49,362 nt of DNA from DATBDE01 sp036270095. Lineage in GTDB: Bacteria; Actinomycetota; Thermoleophilia; Solirubrobacterales; Solirubrobacteraceae. Of this stretch, positions 1 through 8,558 are shown in pieces. The stretch is taken from the NCBI GenBank assembly GCA_036270095.1, contig DATBDE010000051.1, forward strand, positions 1-49,362. The letters are read 5' to 3'. A model generated the notes under the pieces. It saw only the letters and a list, made by a program, of their open reading frames with translations. It was not told the DNA's origin and made no database searches. Positions within the stretch are counted from its first letter, which is position 1, and each line of letters starts with the position of its first letter. The translations under genes were made by a program, and so were the position numbers.

Positions 1-355
1 CTCGACGAACGCGTCGTAGTCGAACTGGAGCGTGTTCAGGTACGTGCTCCAGCCCATCGTGTTCTTCGCGATCAGCGCCGTCTCCATGATCTCGTCCTCG
101 GTGGCGCCGAACAGCCGGGCCGCCTCGGTGTGGAAGTAGGCACCGCCAAGCCGATCAGCTCCTTGTACTTGTTCGGCAGCGCCGTCGCATCGGACAGCAC
201 CAACGCTTTGAAGCTCGCCCACTCGCTGGGCAGCAGGTAGTCGGGCACGCGGCCGAACATCTCCGGCACGAGGCCGAAGGCCGGGCGGGCCCAACCACCT
301 CCTGTGCGCGCGAGACGCCGATCCGGTAGTCGTCCGGTTGTACTCCTCGCCCCAC
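1..355 (-). pseudogene. carboxymuconolactone decarboxylase (AhpD-like) family gene, frameshifted and cut by the window edge
   Basis: Two reading frames together encode a recognisable CMD/AhpD-fold protein. The middle part contains KELIGL, and after a frame change near 147-150 it continues GGAYFHTEAARLFGATEDEI, the typical helix after the active site. A second frame change lies near 288: the start frame (GTG at 355) gives DDYRIGVSRAQEVV and the next frame gives ARPAFGLVPEMFGRVPDY. Family members normally carry a CxxC active site between ELIGL and the FHTEA helix. Here about a dozen residues, including both cysteines, are absent at the frame junction, so this looks like a deletion rather than a single miscalled base. 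The C-terminus runs off the window. Without the cysteines, disulfide or peroxide chemistry is not expected. Confidence 0.7.
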
Positions 356-371
356 GGCCCGTCAACGGGCC
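356..371. terminator. short inverted repeat after the glycosidase-like gene
   Basis: GGCCCGT and ACGGGCC form a perfect 7-bp inverted repeat around CA, a few bases past the stop of the gene ending at 375. There is no T-run, so a terminator role is only a possibility. Confidence 0.3.
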
Positions 372-374
372 GCG

Positions 375-1454
375 CTACCCGTTCTTGAACGCGAAGTACG
401 CGGCCTTCTTGCGCCCGGCGACGCTCACCAGCCCCGCGTTGCCGTTCGTGCGGGTGTCGTAGAGGTAGTCGTAGCCGAACCCGGTCACGGTCGGTGTGCG
501 ACGGGCGAGCCGCAGGGCCTGAGCGAGGATCGGCCCCTCCTGCGACGGCGGCACGGCGAAGTTGGTCTTCGGGTTGCCGACCGTGGGCAGGAAGTACTCG
601 GACAGCCAGAGCTTGATCCGCGGGCGACCGCGGCCGAGGTAGCGGTCGATGTAGTGCTGCAGCCGCGGCAGGTCGGGCAGCTCGATGGCGTGGAGCTTCG
701 GAGGGATCGGCGTCTTGCGCTTGATCAGCCCGATCGGGTTGTGCCCGTAGAGGTCCATCCGCGGCGGGCGTCCGTTGGGCAGCTGGAGGTTCTGCACCCA
801 GTCCAGCGGCCGGATGTCGCAATAGCTCCACGTGTTGCCGCCGATGACGACGTTGCCGGAATCGACGCTCTTCAGCGCGCCGTAGGCGTCATCGAGGATC
901 ACCGCGTAGCGCTGGACCTGGGACTTCTGCTCCGCCGTGAGCTTGTGGAAGTAGGGCTGGTAGGTGATGGGCTTGAAGTTGCCCGCCCGGCAGGGCTCGC
1001 CCCAGATCATCCAGCGCTTGACCGTCGGGTAGTGCTTGGACGCGGCGATGAGGAAGTTCGCGTAGTCCCGCGGGTCGGTGGGGGCCCAGGCGCCGTCGGG
1101 CTTGCCGCCGTTGGCCCACTCCGGCGTGTCCATGGCGGTGAGCAGCATCTGGATGCCGTTGGCCCCGGCATCGGACACGGTCTGGTCCAGCGAAGCGGGC
1201 CAGACGTAGGCGGGATCGTCAGGGTTCGTGGGATCCGCGGGGCGCGACTGGGACACCGACTTCCAGCTCAGCCCGCTCTCCAGGACGTTGACGCCGAGGT
1301 CCTTGTACACCGGCCACGGTGTCTGCCCATCGGGCGAGGACTCGGGGCCGAGCAGGGCCTTGTCGAAGGTCCGCGCGCCAGCGGTGCCGCAGAGGGCGAG
1401 CACCGCGACCAGCACCAGCGCGGCACCCCCGAGCCGTCGGGCGAAGGTCACCAT
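375..1454 (-). CDS. secreted TIM-barrel glycoside hydrolase-like protein
   Basis: A protein of about 359 residues with an N-terminal hydrophobic stretch (ALVLVAVLALCGTAGA) that looks like a Sec signal peptide. The rest resembles clan GH-A glycosidases (GH39/GH5-like). MIWGEP is in the position of the acid/base Glu, and LWLSEYF, further on, is in the position of the nucleophile Glu on a late beta strand. It is probably exported and acts on a polysaccharide, which suits the glycan locus just upstream; the substrate cannot be told. Start choice: a TACGCT box at 1458-1463 (minus strand) lies 3 bases before ATG 1454 and 6 bases before GTG 1451. Judged by the other leaderless genes here, GTG 1451 may be the true start. 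A similar protein is encoded at 11885-12895. Confidence 0.7.
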   Translation of the reverse strand: MVTFARRLGGAALVLVAVLALCGTAGARTFDKALLGPESSPDGQTPWPVYKDLGVNVLESGLSWKSVSQSRPADPTNPDDPAYVWPASLDQTVSDAGANGIQMLLTAMDTPEWANGGKPDGAWAPTDPRDYANFLIAASKHYPTVKRWMIWGEPCRAGNFKPITYQPYFHKLTAEQKSQVQRYAVILDDAYGALKSVDSGNVVIGGNTWSYCDIRPLDWVQNLQLPNGRPPRMDLYGHNPIGLIKRKTPIPPKLHAIELPDLPRLQHYIDRYLGRGRPRIKLWLSEYFLPTVGNPKTNFAVPPSQEGPILAQALRLARRTPTVTGFGYDYLYDTRTNGNAGLVSVAGRKKAAYFAFKNG

Positions 1455-1457
1455 CTC

Positions 1458-1463
1458 AGCGTA
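1458..1463 (-). promoter_or_regulatory. -10 box (TACGCT) for a leaderless transcript
   Basis: TACGCT reads toward the glycosidase-like gene, 6 bases before GTG 1451. It has the same form and spacing as the boxes before 18397 and 42794. Confidence 0.5.
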
Positions 1464-1496
1464 CTGACACACCGGAGACGCGATCGGAGCGCGCGT

Positions 1497-2162
1497 TCAG
1501 GCGCCCGCCGCGCGGGCGCGCAACTGAAGCGCCCGCTCGACCAGGTTCGTGACCACGCCCGCGACGCGGGGATCGCGCAGCCGCGCCGCGATCGCGCGCG
1601 GGTCGTCCACCGTCCACGCCGCCTCGGGCAGCCCGGAGCGCGCCATGCGGGCGCGGAACGGCGCGCCGTCGAAACGCCACCATGGCAGGACCAGGGTCGC
1701 GTCGCAAGCTGCCGCCTTGCGCTGTACGCCGCGGGCGTCGCGCAGTAGCAGCCCGGCCGACACGTCGGGCGCCAGCCGGCGCACCGCCGCCACCGCCTGC
1801 TCGATGAACGAGGACAGGAACACCGGCGGCCCGTCGTGCAGCACCGGGTCGAGCGCGGCGAGCACCTCGGCCTCATAGCCCGCCTCCTTGAGCTCGACGT
1901 CCATGCCGATGCGGCCGCCGACGCTGGCGACGACGTCCTCGAGCAGCGCCGGCGGGTGCGCGAGCGCCCGCAGCCGCTCGAGCGGCGCCCGGGCGATCGA
2001 CACGCCGTCGAGCCGCTGGTCGTGGTTGATGACCAGCGCCCCGTCGATCGTGCGGCGCACGTCGAACTCGACGAAGTCCGCTCCGGCGGCGATCGCACCC
2101 TCCAGCGCCGCGATCGAGTTCTCGCGCACGCCGGGCTGGCGCCCGCCGCGGTGGGCGATCAC
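1497..2162 (-). CDS. glycerophosphodiester phosphodiesterase
   Basis: A cytosolic enzyme of 221 residues that hydrolyses glycerophosphodiesters to glycerol 3-phosphate and an alcohol. GDPD hallmarks are visible from the first residues: VIAHRGG (His4, Arg5), then EN at 14-15, VEFDV (Glu32, Asp34) and INHD (His47), then DVELKE in the middle and WTVDDP with VTNL near the end. The same frame stays open far upstream, but that part is the shadow of the next gene. GTG 2162 is preferred because it sits directly before IAHRGG and has GGAG 6 bases upstream. No signal peptide is seen. It follows the coiled-coil gene by 56 bases and is probably co-transcribed. A second GDPD lies at 43561-44265. Confidence 0.9.
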   Translation of the reverse strand: MIAHRGGRQPGVRENSIAALEGAIAAGADFVEFDVRRTIDGALVINHDQRLDGVSIARAPLERLRALAHPPALLEDVVASVGGRIGMDVELKEAGYEAEVLAALDPVLHDGPPVFLSSFIEQAVAAVRRLAPDVSAGLLLRDARGVQRKAAACDATLVLPWWRFDGAPFRARMARSGLPEAAWTVDDPRAIAARLRDPRVAGVVTNLVERALQLRARAAGA

Positions 2163-2218
2163 CGCCGTCTCCGCCGGCGGCCACGGGCCGGGGCCAGGCC
2201 AGAGCGAGCCGGCGACGC

Positions 2219-3037
2219 CTACACCGCCTGCTCGGCGGCCTCGCGCCGCCCCGCGGCATCGCGCTCGGCCTTCTCGGCCTTCTCCAGGCGGCTGCGCGCG
2301 GCCGACAGCAGGCGCTCGGCGTCGTGCACCTCGCCCTCGGCCTCCCGGCGCGCGCGGGCCGCGGCGCGCTCGGCCGCGCGCGCCTCCTTGAGCTCGGCCT
2401 GCGCGGCCTTGCGGCGCTCGCGCTCGGCGGCCTGGCGCTCGCGCTCGCGGTCGGCGGCGTCGTCGTCGGCCGCCTCGGCTGCCTTCGTGCGCGCCTTGCT
2501 CTTGGGCTTCGTGCGCTTCGCCGGCGCCGGCGCCGCCGCAAAGCCCTCGAGCCCGGCGAACGCCGCCGGCCGGCGCTCGCGGGTGATCCGCGCGGCCTCG
2601 ACCTCGGCCCGCGCCTCGTCGTCGGTGGCGGCGGCGTGCAGCGTCTCGCGCACGCGGTCGAGCACGGTTGCCGTCGGGAACCCGGCCTCGCGGGCCAGCC
2701 CGCGCGCGGCCGCGACGAGGTCGCCCACCGCGCGCCGCTCCGCCTCGCCCGCCGCGCGCGCCGCGGCGGCGTCGCCGCGCCCGGCCAGCAGGTCCTCCTG
2801 CACGGCCCGCAGCGCGTCGCCCGCCTCCAGCAGCGCGTCGCGCTGCCCGGGCCGGCTGCGCAGCACCTGGTTGGCCGCCCACGCCGCCACCGACGGCTTG
2901 CGCAGCGCCTTGACCGCGTCGGCGTCCTCGCGCCGCTTGTCGGCCCGCAGCCGCTTGGCCAGCGCGTCGCGCTCGGGCACGAACGCGTCGAGCGGAAGCC
3001 CGTAGAGGGCGTCGACCTCGTCGTCGAGGTCAGCCAT
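2219..3037 (-). CDS. alanine/arginine-rich coiled-coil protein of unknown function
   Basis: A protein of 272 residues. Residues about 1-140 are mostly helical (start MADLDDEVDALYGLPLDAF, with KPSVAAWAANQVLR in the first quarter). There is a lysine-rich linker near 175-185 (KRTKPKSKARTK) and then a long, highly charged predicted coiled coil of Ala/Arg/Glu repeats to the end. Proteins with this N-terminus are, as far as I recall, found in many actinobacteria without an assigned function. No signal peptide, membrane segment or catalytic motif is seen. The neighbours are a GT8-like gene upstream (42 bases) and the GDPD downstream. The Lys/Arg-rich region could bind nucleic acid, but that is a guess. 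Confidence 0.75.
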   Translation of the reverse strand: MADLDDEVDALYGLPLDAFVPERDALAKRLRADKRREDADAVKALRKPSVAAWAANQVLRSRPGQRDALLEAGDALRAVQEDLLAGRGDAAAARAAGEAERRAVGDLVAAARGLAREAGFPTATVLDRVRETLHAAATDDEARAEVEAARITRERRPAAFAGLEGFAAAPAPAKRTKPKSKARTKAAEAADDDAADRERERQAAERERRKAAQAELKEARAAERAAARARREAEGEVHDAERLLSAARSRLEKAEKAERDAAGRREAAEQAV

Positions 3038-3079
3038 CGGGCGCGCCCGCGCGCGGTGCCGTTAAGCGATCCACGGGCC

Positions 3080-4060
3080 TCAACTCCGAATACGGCGCCA
3101 GACGCCGGGCGCGTAGCGGAACACTCCGGAGGCCGCACGGTTCCGTACGTGGGTCAGCCGGGTGCCCATCGGGATCGCCGTCGTCGTTGCCAAGCGGGTC
3201 CCGGGCATGACGGCGTCGCAGTCATCGATCGCGCGGCCCAGAGCACCGAGGTAGGGCCGGTAGACCAGTTCCCGCACCGCCCGGGGGATGCGGTATCCGG
3301 TGGCGAGCAGGCTCCGCTGTGGCGGACTGCGGTACTGCAGCGCGTGAAAGTGGTAGTTGATCAGGGGCCTGCCGTCCACGACCACCCGGCCGTCGGCCGA
3401 CGTCACGCGGTGGTTCGCGACGTTCCACGGCGCCAACCCGGCGCCCACGTGCTCGATCTCCTCGACGCTGTCGAACTCCCTCGGCGCACGGTCGAGGTAC
3501 TTCTGATCGGCGAACTTGCCGTCCTCCAACCGTCCGTAGCACCATTGCACACAGAGCCCGCGCCACCAGTCCAGGAAGGCGAGCCCGACTGCATCGCGGC
3601 GAACGACGATGACGCTGACGTTGAAGTACCCGTAGATCTCCTGATGGCGTCGGCTGCGGGCGTAGCGATGGGGCATGAGCAGAACCGATGCGCTCTGCTC
3701 GAACACCGGTTCTAACGAGCTGAAGAAGAACTGGTCGGCGTCGAGATACGTGACCTCGTCGGCCTCCGGCCACCGCTCGCGCAGCAAGTACCGCGGCAGG
3801 CAAGACGACAGCGTCCAGCAGTACTCCCCGTGGCTCCGGGTGGGCCGAGCTGCCGCCGCGTCGGTGTCATAGCGCTCGAGCTCGGCGACGTCGATGATCA
3901 CCGCATCCTCCAGGTCCAGGCGCTCGAGCAGCGTGCGCGCCATCGCGTCCATGCACAGGACGCCGAGGACGAACCGGTCGCCCACGGCCTGCAAGGAGCC
4001 GTACATCGCCAGGACCTGGGGGACGTAGCGGACGTCGGTCAACGTGCAGAGCATGCGCAC
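3080..4060 (-). CDS. GT8-like glycosyltransferase of the polysaccharide locus
   Basis: A protein of 326 residues with a nucleotide-diphospho-sugar transferase fold. It opens with MLCTLTDVRYVPQVLAMY and has a DxD metal/sugar-nucleotide site in VTYLDADQFFFSS (Asp107, Asp109), which is characteristic of GT-A retaining enzymes of the GT8 type. A WNVANHRV segment and INYHFHALQ follow. No membrane segment is seen, so it likely works at the inner membrane face on a glycan precursor. GTG 4060 is taken as the start because it falls just after the stop of the flippase gene (4066-4068); ATG 4054 is an alternative. The much longer open frame upstream overlaps the flippase gene and is not coding. It is the last gene of the tightly spaced polysaccharide run. 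Confidence 0.8.
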   Translation of the reverse strand: MRMLCTLTDVRYVPQVLAMYGSLQAVGDRFVLGVLCMDAMARTLLERLDLEDAVIIDVAELERYDTDAAAARPTRSHGEYCWTLSSCLPRYLLRERWPEADEVTYLDADQFFFSSLEPVFEQSASVLLMPHRYARSRRHQEIYGYFNVSVIVVRRDAVGLAFLDWWRGLCVQWCYGRLEDGKFADQKYLDRAPREFDSVEEIEHVGAGLAPWNVANHRVTSADGRVVVDGRPLINYHFHALQYRSPPQRSLLATGYRIPRAVRELVYRPYLGALGRAIDDCDAVMPGTRLATTTAIPMGTRLTHVRNRAASGVFRYAPGVWRRIRS

Positions 4061-4065
4061 GGCGA

Positions 4066-5418
4066 CTAGTGGCCTCCGCCCGAGACCTGGGGTTGAACCA
4101 GACGCTTGAAGCCGTGGTAGCGCGCCGTCCCTCGCACGGCCGCGTAGGTCAGGGCGAACCGCACGACATAGGCCACCGCTGCGCCGATCACGCCGAAGGC
4201 CGCCATGCCCACGAGCACCAAGCCCGTCCCGACCACCGTCCCCAGCAGGGTCGCGACGAAGACCGATCGCTCCCGGCGCACCGAGTTCAGCCCGACGAAG
4301 TACATGTACGCACCGTAGATCCAGGGCGCCGCCACCACCATCACCTGGACCACCGGCACCGCGCCCGAATAGCGCTCCCCGAACAGCGCGGGAACCACGG
4401 CGGGCGCGATCAGGACCGAGACCAGCGTCAGCACCACGCCGACGGCGCCCAGCATGAGCGACGCGCGACGGGTCACGCGCGCCACGTCGCGGCGCCGGGC
4501 CAGGTGCGGGTAGAGGGTGATGCCGGCCGTCGTCGAGAGGACCTGCAGGCCGGTCACCCACCGGTCGCCGACGGTGTAGTAGGCGGCCGATGTCGTCGAG
4601 AACAGCCCGACGAAGAAGATGTCCAGGCGGACGAGCGCCGGGACCACCGTCGAGGCCCCCCAGAACGGGAGCGACCTCCGTACCACCGCGCCGAGTCTCG
4701 GCAGCCGTGGACGTACCAGCCGCGCGTACCTGCGCACCAGCACCGCCACGAGGTCGAAGGTGATGCGCGCCAGACCCGCGGTGGCGTAGGCGGCAGCCAG
4801 CAGCACGATCCCGCCGTCGAGTGCGACGACGGTGATGACCAGGATCAGCAGGAGCACCTTCTCGCCGATGACCGCGGTGGCCAGCAGGCGCATCGCCCGC
4901 CGGGCGCGAAACACCGACTCCACGATGTCCGCGATGGAGACCTGACACATGTACAGCGTCAGCGCACCGATGCAGACGACGAGCTGGGTCGAATACCCGA
5001 GCAGCGCCACGGCCGTCGTGGTGCCGACCACGAGAAGCAGCCCGACGCCCTGCGTGAGCGCCAGGGCCGGAGCCAGGAGATGCCCGGCCGCGCCGGCGTG
5101 GTCCTCGTGTTCCTCGCCATGCTCGGCGGAGAGCGCCGAGAGCTCCCGGAGCAGCCACGTGGCGATGCCAAGCTCTGCGGCGATGGTCACCGCCTGCGCG
5201 AGGCTGTAGATGCCCGCGAAGGTCCCGTACTCCGAGGGACCCAGCGCGCGTGCGATCAGGATCGCCAGGACCGTCGTCGCGACCAGCGCGGACACCTGGG
5301 ACGCAAGCACCCAGCTCCCGTCCTTGGCCCAACCTCGGGCCCACGGCCCGGGCCGGCCTCCCGTGAGGCGCCCGATCCGCTGCAGCGCGGCGCGGCGGGC
5401 GCGCGATGCGCTAGCCAC
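4066..5418 (-). CDS. polysaccharide flippase of the MOP superfamily (Wzx-like)
   Basis: An integral membrane protein of 450 residues with about 12-14 hydrophobic segments, e.g. VSALVATTVLAILIARAL near the N-terminus and VVGTGLVLVGMAAFGVIGAA near the end. The first helix motif RALGPSEYGTFA is typical of oligosaccharide flippases, which move lipid-linked sugar units across the cytoplasmic membrane. GTG 5418 was chosen because it overlaps the stop of the upstream glycosyltransferase (GTGGCTAG), indicating translational coupling. An upstream extension in the same frame lies on top of that gene and has no family similarity. With the ligase at 7254-8558 it supplies the export and assembly half of a surface glycan pathway. 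Confidence 0.88.
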   Translation of the reverse strand: MASASRARRAALQRIGRLTGGRPGPWARGWAKDGSWVLASQVSALVATTVLAILIARALGPSEYGTFAGIYSLAQAVTIAAELGIATWLLRELSALSAEHGEEHEDHAGAAGHLLAPALALTQGVGLLLVVGTTTAVALLGYSTQLVVCIGALTLYMCQVSIADIVESVFRARRAMRLLATAVIGEKVLLLILVITVVALDGGIVLLAAAYATAGLARITFDLVAVLVRRYARLVRPRLPRLGAVVRRSLPFWGASTVVPALVRLDIFFVGLFSTTSAAYYTVGDRWVTGLQVLSTTAGITLYPHLARRRDVARVTRRASLMLGAVGVVLTLVSVLIAPAVVPALFGERYSGAVPVVQVMVVAAPWIYGAYMYFVGLNSVRRERSVFVATLLGTVVGTGLVLVGMAAFGVIGAAVAYVVRFALTYAAVRGTARYHGFKRLVQPQVSGGGH

Positions 5419-6535
5419 GACCCGCCGTCTGCATCGGAGCGCTCGCCGCGAGGTCGGTAAACAGCGCCGCCAGCGTCCTGGCGCGGTCGGCGTATTGGTG
5501 GTCTCGCAGCGTGCGTTGCTGTCCGGCACTGGCGATCGCGATCCGTCGATCCTCGTCGTCCAGCGCCTCGCGCAGCCTGGCCCGCAGCTCGCGCTCACTC
5601 GCGTAGGTGAGCACCTCGACCCCGGGCTCGAAGAGATCGCGGAGGTTGGGCGCGTCCTCGGTGAGCACGAGGGCGCCCATCCCGGTCGCCTCGAACAGCC
5701 GCATGTTGTTCGCGAAGCCCTTTGCGGACTTGCCGTGGCGGTTGATCACGACCCTCGACTGCGCCAACAGGCGATACATGTCGAGCCCCCACGCCTCGCC
5801 TCGGAGCATGCGTCGGAGCGGAGGATTCCTACGGACCTTCCAGTTGGGGCGGCCGTACAGCTGGACGTCGAAGTCCTCCACCAGGCGCCGGAACACTCGG
5901 TCGGTCCCGCGCCCGTAGATCAGCGCGCTGTACGTGCCCACGAACGACGCGCCGATCTCGCGTGGGGAGTCGGGGGCCGCCGACATGCCCTGCCGCTCGA
6001 GATCCTCGATCACGCGAGGGTCGAAGGCCAGGGCAAGGTACTCCGTGCGGATGCCCTTGCGGGTGAAGCGCTCCACGAGCGAGGGGTACGAGCTCACGAC
6101 GAGATCGAACTTGCGCATGCGCCGGAGGCTCGGCGGCCCGGTCGATATCTGCCCGACGACGAGGACGCCGGCGCGCTTGAGGCGATCGATGTCGCTGAGC
6201 GACAGGACGCGGACGTTCTGGATCAGCGCCACATCGGGCTCGTAGTCCAGGATCTGCGCCGTCGCGATCCCGCTCACGTCGTCGGGACGCGTGGACGGTG
6301 CCACGTCTGCGTCCCGCAGCCATGCGCGGTGTAGCTGCTCGCAGTTCGGGACGATGTCGACCGCGTCGTGCCCAAGCGCGCGAAATGCCGTCGAATACAC
6401 GTCCGAGGCACCGAAGCGCGTCCGCATGATCGTGGCGAGCTGCTGCTCGTAGGGCTGCTCCTCCAGGCCCGGCGTCGCCTGGTAGAGGGAGTCGAGAAAC
6501 CGTTGGTAGTGGGTGTCCAGCGTGACGATCCGCAT
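5411..6535 (-). CDS. group 1-type glycosyltransferase (CgeB/Glyco_trans_1_2-like)
   Basis: A GT-B style protein of 374 residues. The N-terminal half starts MRIVTLDTHYQRFLDSLY. The C-terminal half contains a GASFVGTYS strand and the segment NMRLFEATGMGALVLTED, which matches the sugar-nucleotide-binding end of the Glyco_trans_1_2 family; NLRDLFEPG and VEVLTY follow. No signal or membrane segment is seen. It should transfer a sugar from a nucleotide donor to the growing glycan; donor and acceptor are not readable. The start is the ATG just after the methyltransferase-like gene (stop at 6556), and the flippase gene overlaps its 3' end. Confidence 0.82.
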   Translation of the reverse strand: MRIVTLDTHYQRFLDSLYQATPGLEEQPYEQQLATIMRTRFGASDVYSTAFRALGHDAVDIVPNCEQLHRAWLRDADVAPSTRPDDVSGIATAQILDYEPDVALIQNVRVLSLSDIDRLKRAGVLVVGQISTGPPSLRRMRKFDLVVSSYPSLVERFTRKGIRTEYLALAFDPRVIEDLERQGMSAAPDSPREIGASFVGTYSALIYGRGTDRVFRRLVEDFDVQLYGRPNWKVRRNPPLRRMLRGEAWGLDMYRLLAQSRVVINRHGKSAKGFANNMRLFEATGMGALVLTEDAPNLRDLFEPGVEVLTYASERELRARLREALDDEDRRIAIASAGQQRTLRDHQYADRARTLAALFTDLAASAPMQTAGRG

Positions 6536-6555
6536 GGCCGCGCCCCGGTGCGTCT

Positions 6556-7257
6556 TCAGGTCCCCGGGTCGCGGCCGAGAGGCTCGAGCGACCACGAACG
6601 GTGGTCGCCCAGGCGAATGACCGTTGTCTTGTGGGTGGCACCCCAACCATCCCTCATCGCTGCGCGATTCCGGCACCAGCCGGCTCGAGCGACCCCGCGC
6701 CCTCGCGCTAGCGCGCGAAGTTGGACCGCGAGCGAGCGCAGCGTGATGGGCTGCGCCGGAACGACGAGCAGGCGACGGCCGGCAAAGCGGCGAAACAACG
6801 CCCGCCACTCGGGCTGGGAGAACTCCGTGTCCACGCGGACCAGCAGGTGCAGGTCGCACGGCAGCGGCGGGTCACGGCCCAGGTCGTGCGGGACCACGCG
6901 AACGGGCGCGAGAAAGCCTTCCAGCCGCTCGGCAACGGGGCCGTCGAGCTCGGTCGCCGTGAGGCGCCCCTCTGGCCATTCGCGCGCGAGCCAGTACTCC
7001 AGCATCCCGCGTCCGACTCCGTACGAGCAGCAGGTGCGGGCCGAAAGGCGGCGAAGGAACGCGCCGATCGCGCCGGCAAGGCGTTGGTGGGCGCGACTCG
7101 CGTGGGCAGCCGTCTCCCACGCCGAGCGGTCGGGGTCGAGGGCGAACTCGGGCGTCCCGTGCATGCGCAGAGCCTCCCAGGCGGCTTTGTCGACCCGCGA
7201 ACCGACCAGCGGGCGATCGGGCCCGAACTCGAAGTAGAACGGGGCCGTGAGCCTCAC
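6556..7257 (-). CDS. class I methyltransferase-like protein of the polysaccharide locus
   Basis: A protein of 233 residues that I cannot place in a named family. A central CSYGVGRGMLEYWL segment looks like the glycine-rich S-adenosylmethionine loop (motif I). It is followed about 15 residues later by TATELDGPVAERL, where an acidic residue would contact the ribose. The next strand contains PCDLHLLVRVDTEF, also in keeping with a Rossmann methyltransferase. Near the end, KTTVIRLGDHRSWSLE is strand-rich. GTG 7257 overlaps the stop of the O-antigen-ligase-type gene (GTGA), so it is translated from the same mRNA. It could methylate a sugar or a lipid carrier, or could be a non-catalytic relative. 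Confidence 0.6.
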   Translation of the reverse strand: MRLTAPFYFEFGPDRPLVGSRVDKAAWEALRMHGTPEFALDPDRSAWETAAHASRAHQRLAGAIGAFLRRLSARTCCSYGVGRGMLEYWLAREWPEGRLTATELDGPVAERLEGFLAPVRVVPHDLGRDPPLPCDLHLLVRVDTEFSQPEWRALFRRFAGRRLLVVPAQPITLRSLAVQLRALARGRGVARAGWCRNRAAMRDGWGATHKTTVIRLGDHRSWSLEPLGRDPGT

Positions 7258-8558
7258 CCCGCCGACCGGTCCCGCCGTAGCTGCGCCGCGCGTGCGGCCA
7301 TCAACAGGGCGACCGGCAGCCAGACGTAGCGCTGGAACAGGATCACCTGCGCGAGAGCGACCACGAGGGCCGACGTCAGTGCCGCCGTCAGGGCAGCCGC
7401 CAGCCGCCCCTCGTCCGCCGACCGAGCGCGCTTGAGCGTCCGGACGCAGAGCGCGGCTATGCCGGCAACGATCGCCACCATGGCCAGCAGGCCCAGGAGA
7501 CCGGTTTGGAACCAGGTCGCGACGAACAGGTTGTGCACTTCCTGCAGCACGCCGAGGCCCGGATTGCGCACCAGGGCATTGTCGCGGCCCAGACCCACGC
7601 CGACGAACGGATTGTCGGCGATGTGGGACCACGCGCCACTGATCAGGTCGAGGCGCTGTCCGAAGGTGTCGGTGTGCGCGTTGCCGGAGTTCGTCACCGT
7701 CGTGAAGCGGTCCACCGCCTGGCTGATGGACGGGCCGACTCCGGCCGCGGCGAGGACGACGGCACCAACGACGCACGCGCCCACAGCGATGACGTGATAG
7801 CGGATCGGGCGAGCGACCAGGCACCAGACGACGACACCCGCCGCCCCCGCCGCAACGGCGGCGACGGACTGGGACGCGACGATGCCCGACACGACGAGCC
7901 CCGTCGCGAGCGCTCCGAGAACCACCGCCCTCGCTCCGCCGCGGTAGGCAATCGAGAGCGCTGGGACCAGTGCGATGGCCAGCCCGCTCGCGAAGTCGTC
8001 CGGATTGACCGCCAGACCCGTGGCTCTCCCGAACTCGAGGGCGGCCATGCCGGGGAGAAACGGGCCGCCGTGGGCCACCTGGATGTCGGCTACGGCTCCG
8101 GCGACGGCCATCGACGCAGCCCACAGCGCGATCGCGATCGCAACGTCCCGCGACGTCCTGAGCACGTTCACGGCCAGCCAGGACAAGCCCACGGTGACGA
8201 TGATCACGCGGACCAGCACGAGGAGCGACTGGGCCGGATGGGCCGCGCCCACGGTCGAGACCAGGGCAGCGACCGCGTACAGCGCGACACCCGCAACCAG
8301 GAACCGCGGCAGCGACATGCGTTCGGTGGTGTCGCCTGACGACACTCGGCCCACTGCCGCGAGGACAAAGGCCAGGAACAGGAACGCGTCGGACAGGGTC
8401 ACGCTCGCCACGCGCACGGTGAGCGCACCCAACGTGGCAACGCCCGCGAAGAAGAGGATGCGCGCCGCCGGGTGGAGGGCGGCCCCCTGCCGCACGAGGC
8501 GAAGGTCACAGACACTCCAGAACCTCGACGCCCGGGGCTCGCCGACGCTGGCGATCAT
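7254..8558 (-). CDS. O-antigen ligase / polymerase family membrane protein
   Basis: A protein of 434 residues with about 11-12 hydrophobic helices. Between late helices is a periplasmic-type loop with NPFVGVGLGRDN and then EVHNLFVATWFQTGLLGL, the characteristic H-N-x-hydrophobic stretch of the Wzy_C/WaaL family. Family members polymerise or ligate lipid-linked glycan units on the outer face of the membrane. ATG 8558 overlaps the epimerase stop (ATGA), and its own stop overlaps the next start (GTGA), so it sits in the core of the operon. An in-frame extension upstream is low-complexity antisense to the epimerase and is rejected. Confidence 0.85.
   Translation of the reverse strand: MIASVGEPRASRFWSVCDLRLVRQGAALHPAARILFFAGVATLGALTVRVASVTLSDAFLFLAFVLAAVGRVSSGDTTERMSLPRFLVAGVALYAVAALVSTVGAAHPAQSLLVLVRVIIVTVGLSWLAVNVLRTSRDVAIAIALWAASMAVAGAVADIQVAHGGPFLPGMAALEFGRATGLAVNPDDFASGLAIALVPALSIAYRGGARAVVLGALATGLVVSGIVASQSVAAVAAGAAGVVVWCLVARPIRYHVIAVGACVVGAVVLAAAGVGPSISQAVDRFTTVTNSGNAHTDTFGQRLDLISGAWSHIADNPFVGVGLGRDNALVRNPGLGVLQEVHNLFVATWFQTGLLGLLAMVAIVAGIAALCVRTLKRARSADEGRLAAALTAALTSALVVALAQVILFQRYVWLPVALLMAARAAQLRRDRSAG

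Noticed and set aside
2163..2882. N-terminal extension of the first glycerophosphodiesterase by about 240 codons
   Set aside because: The extra part overlaps the coiled-coil gene in another frame and is low-complexity; a good GTG with a ribosome site exists at 2162.
4061..5344. N-terminal extension of the GT8-like protein
   Set aside because: It lies on top of the flippase gene, and the glycosyltransferase fold starts exactly at 4060/4054.
6536..6859. N-terminal extension of the group 1 glycosyltransferase
   Set aside because: Arg/Pro/Ala-rich and overlapping the methyltransferase-like gene; the Rossmann-type start MRIVTLDT is at 6535.
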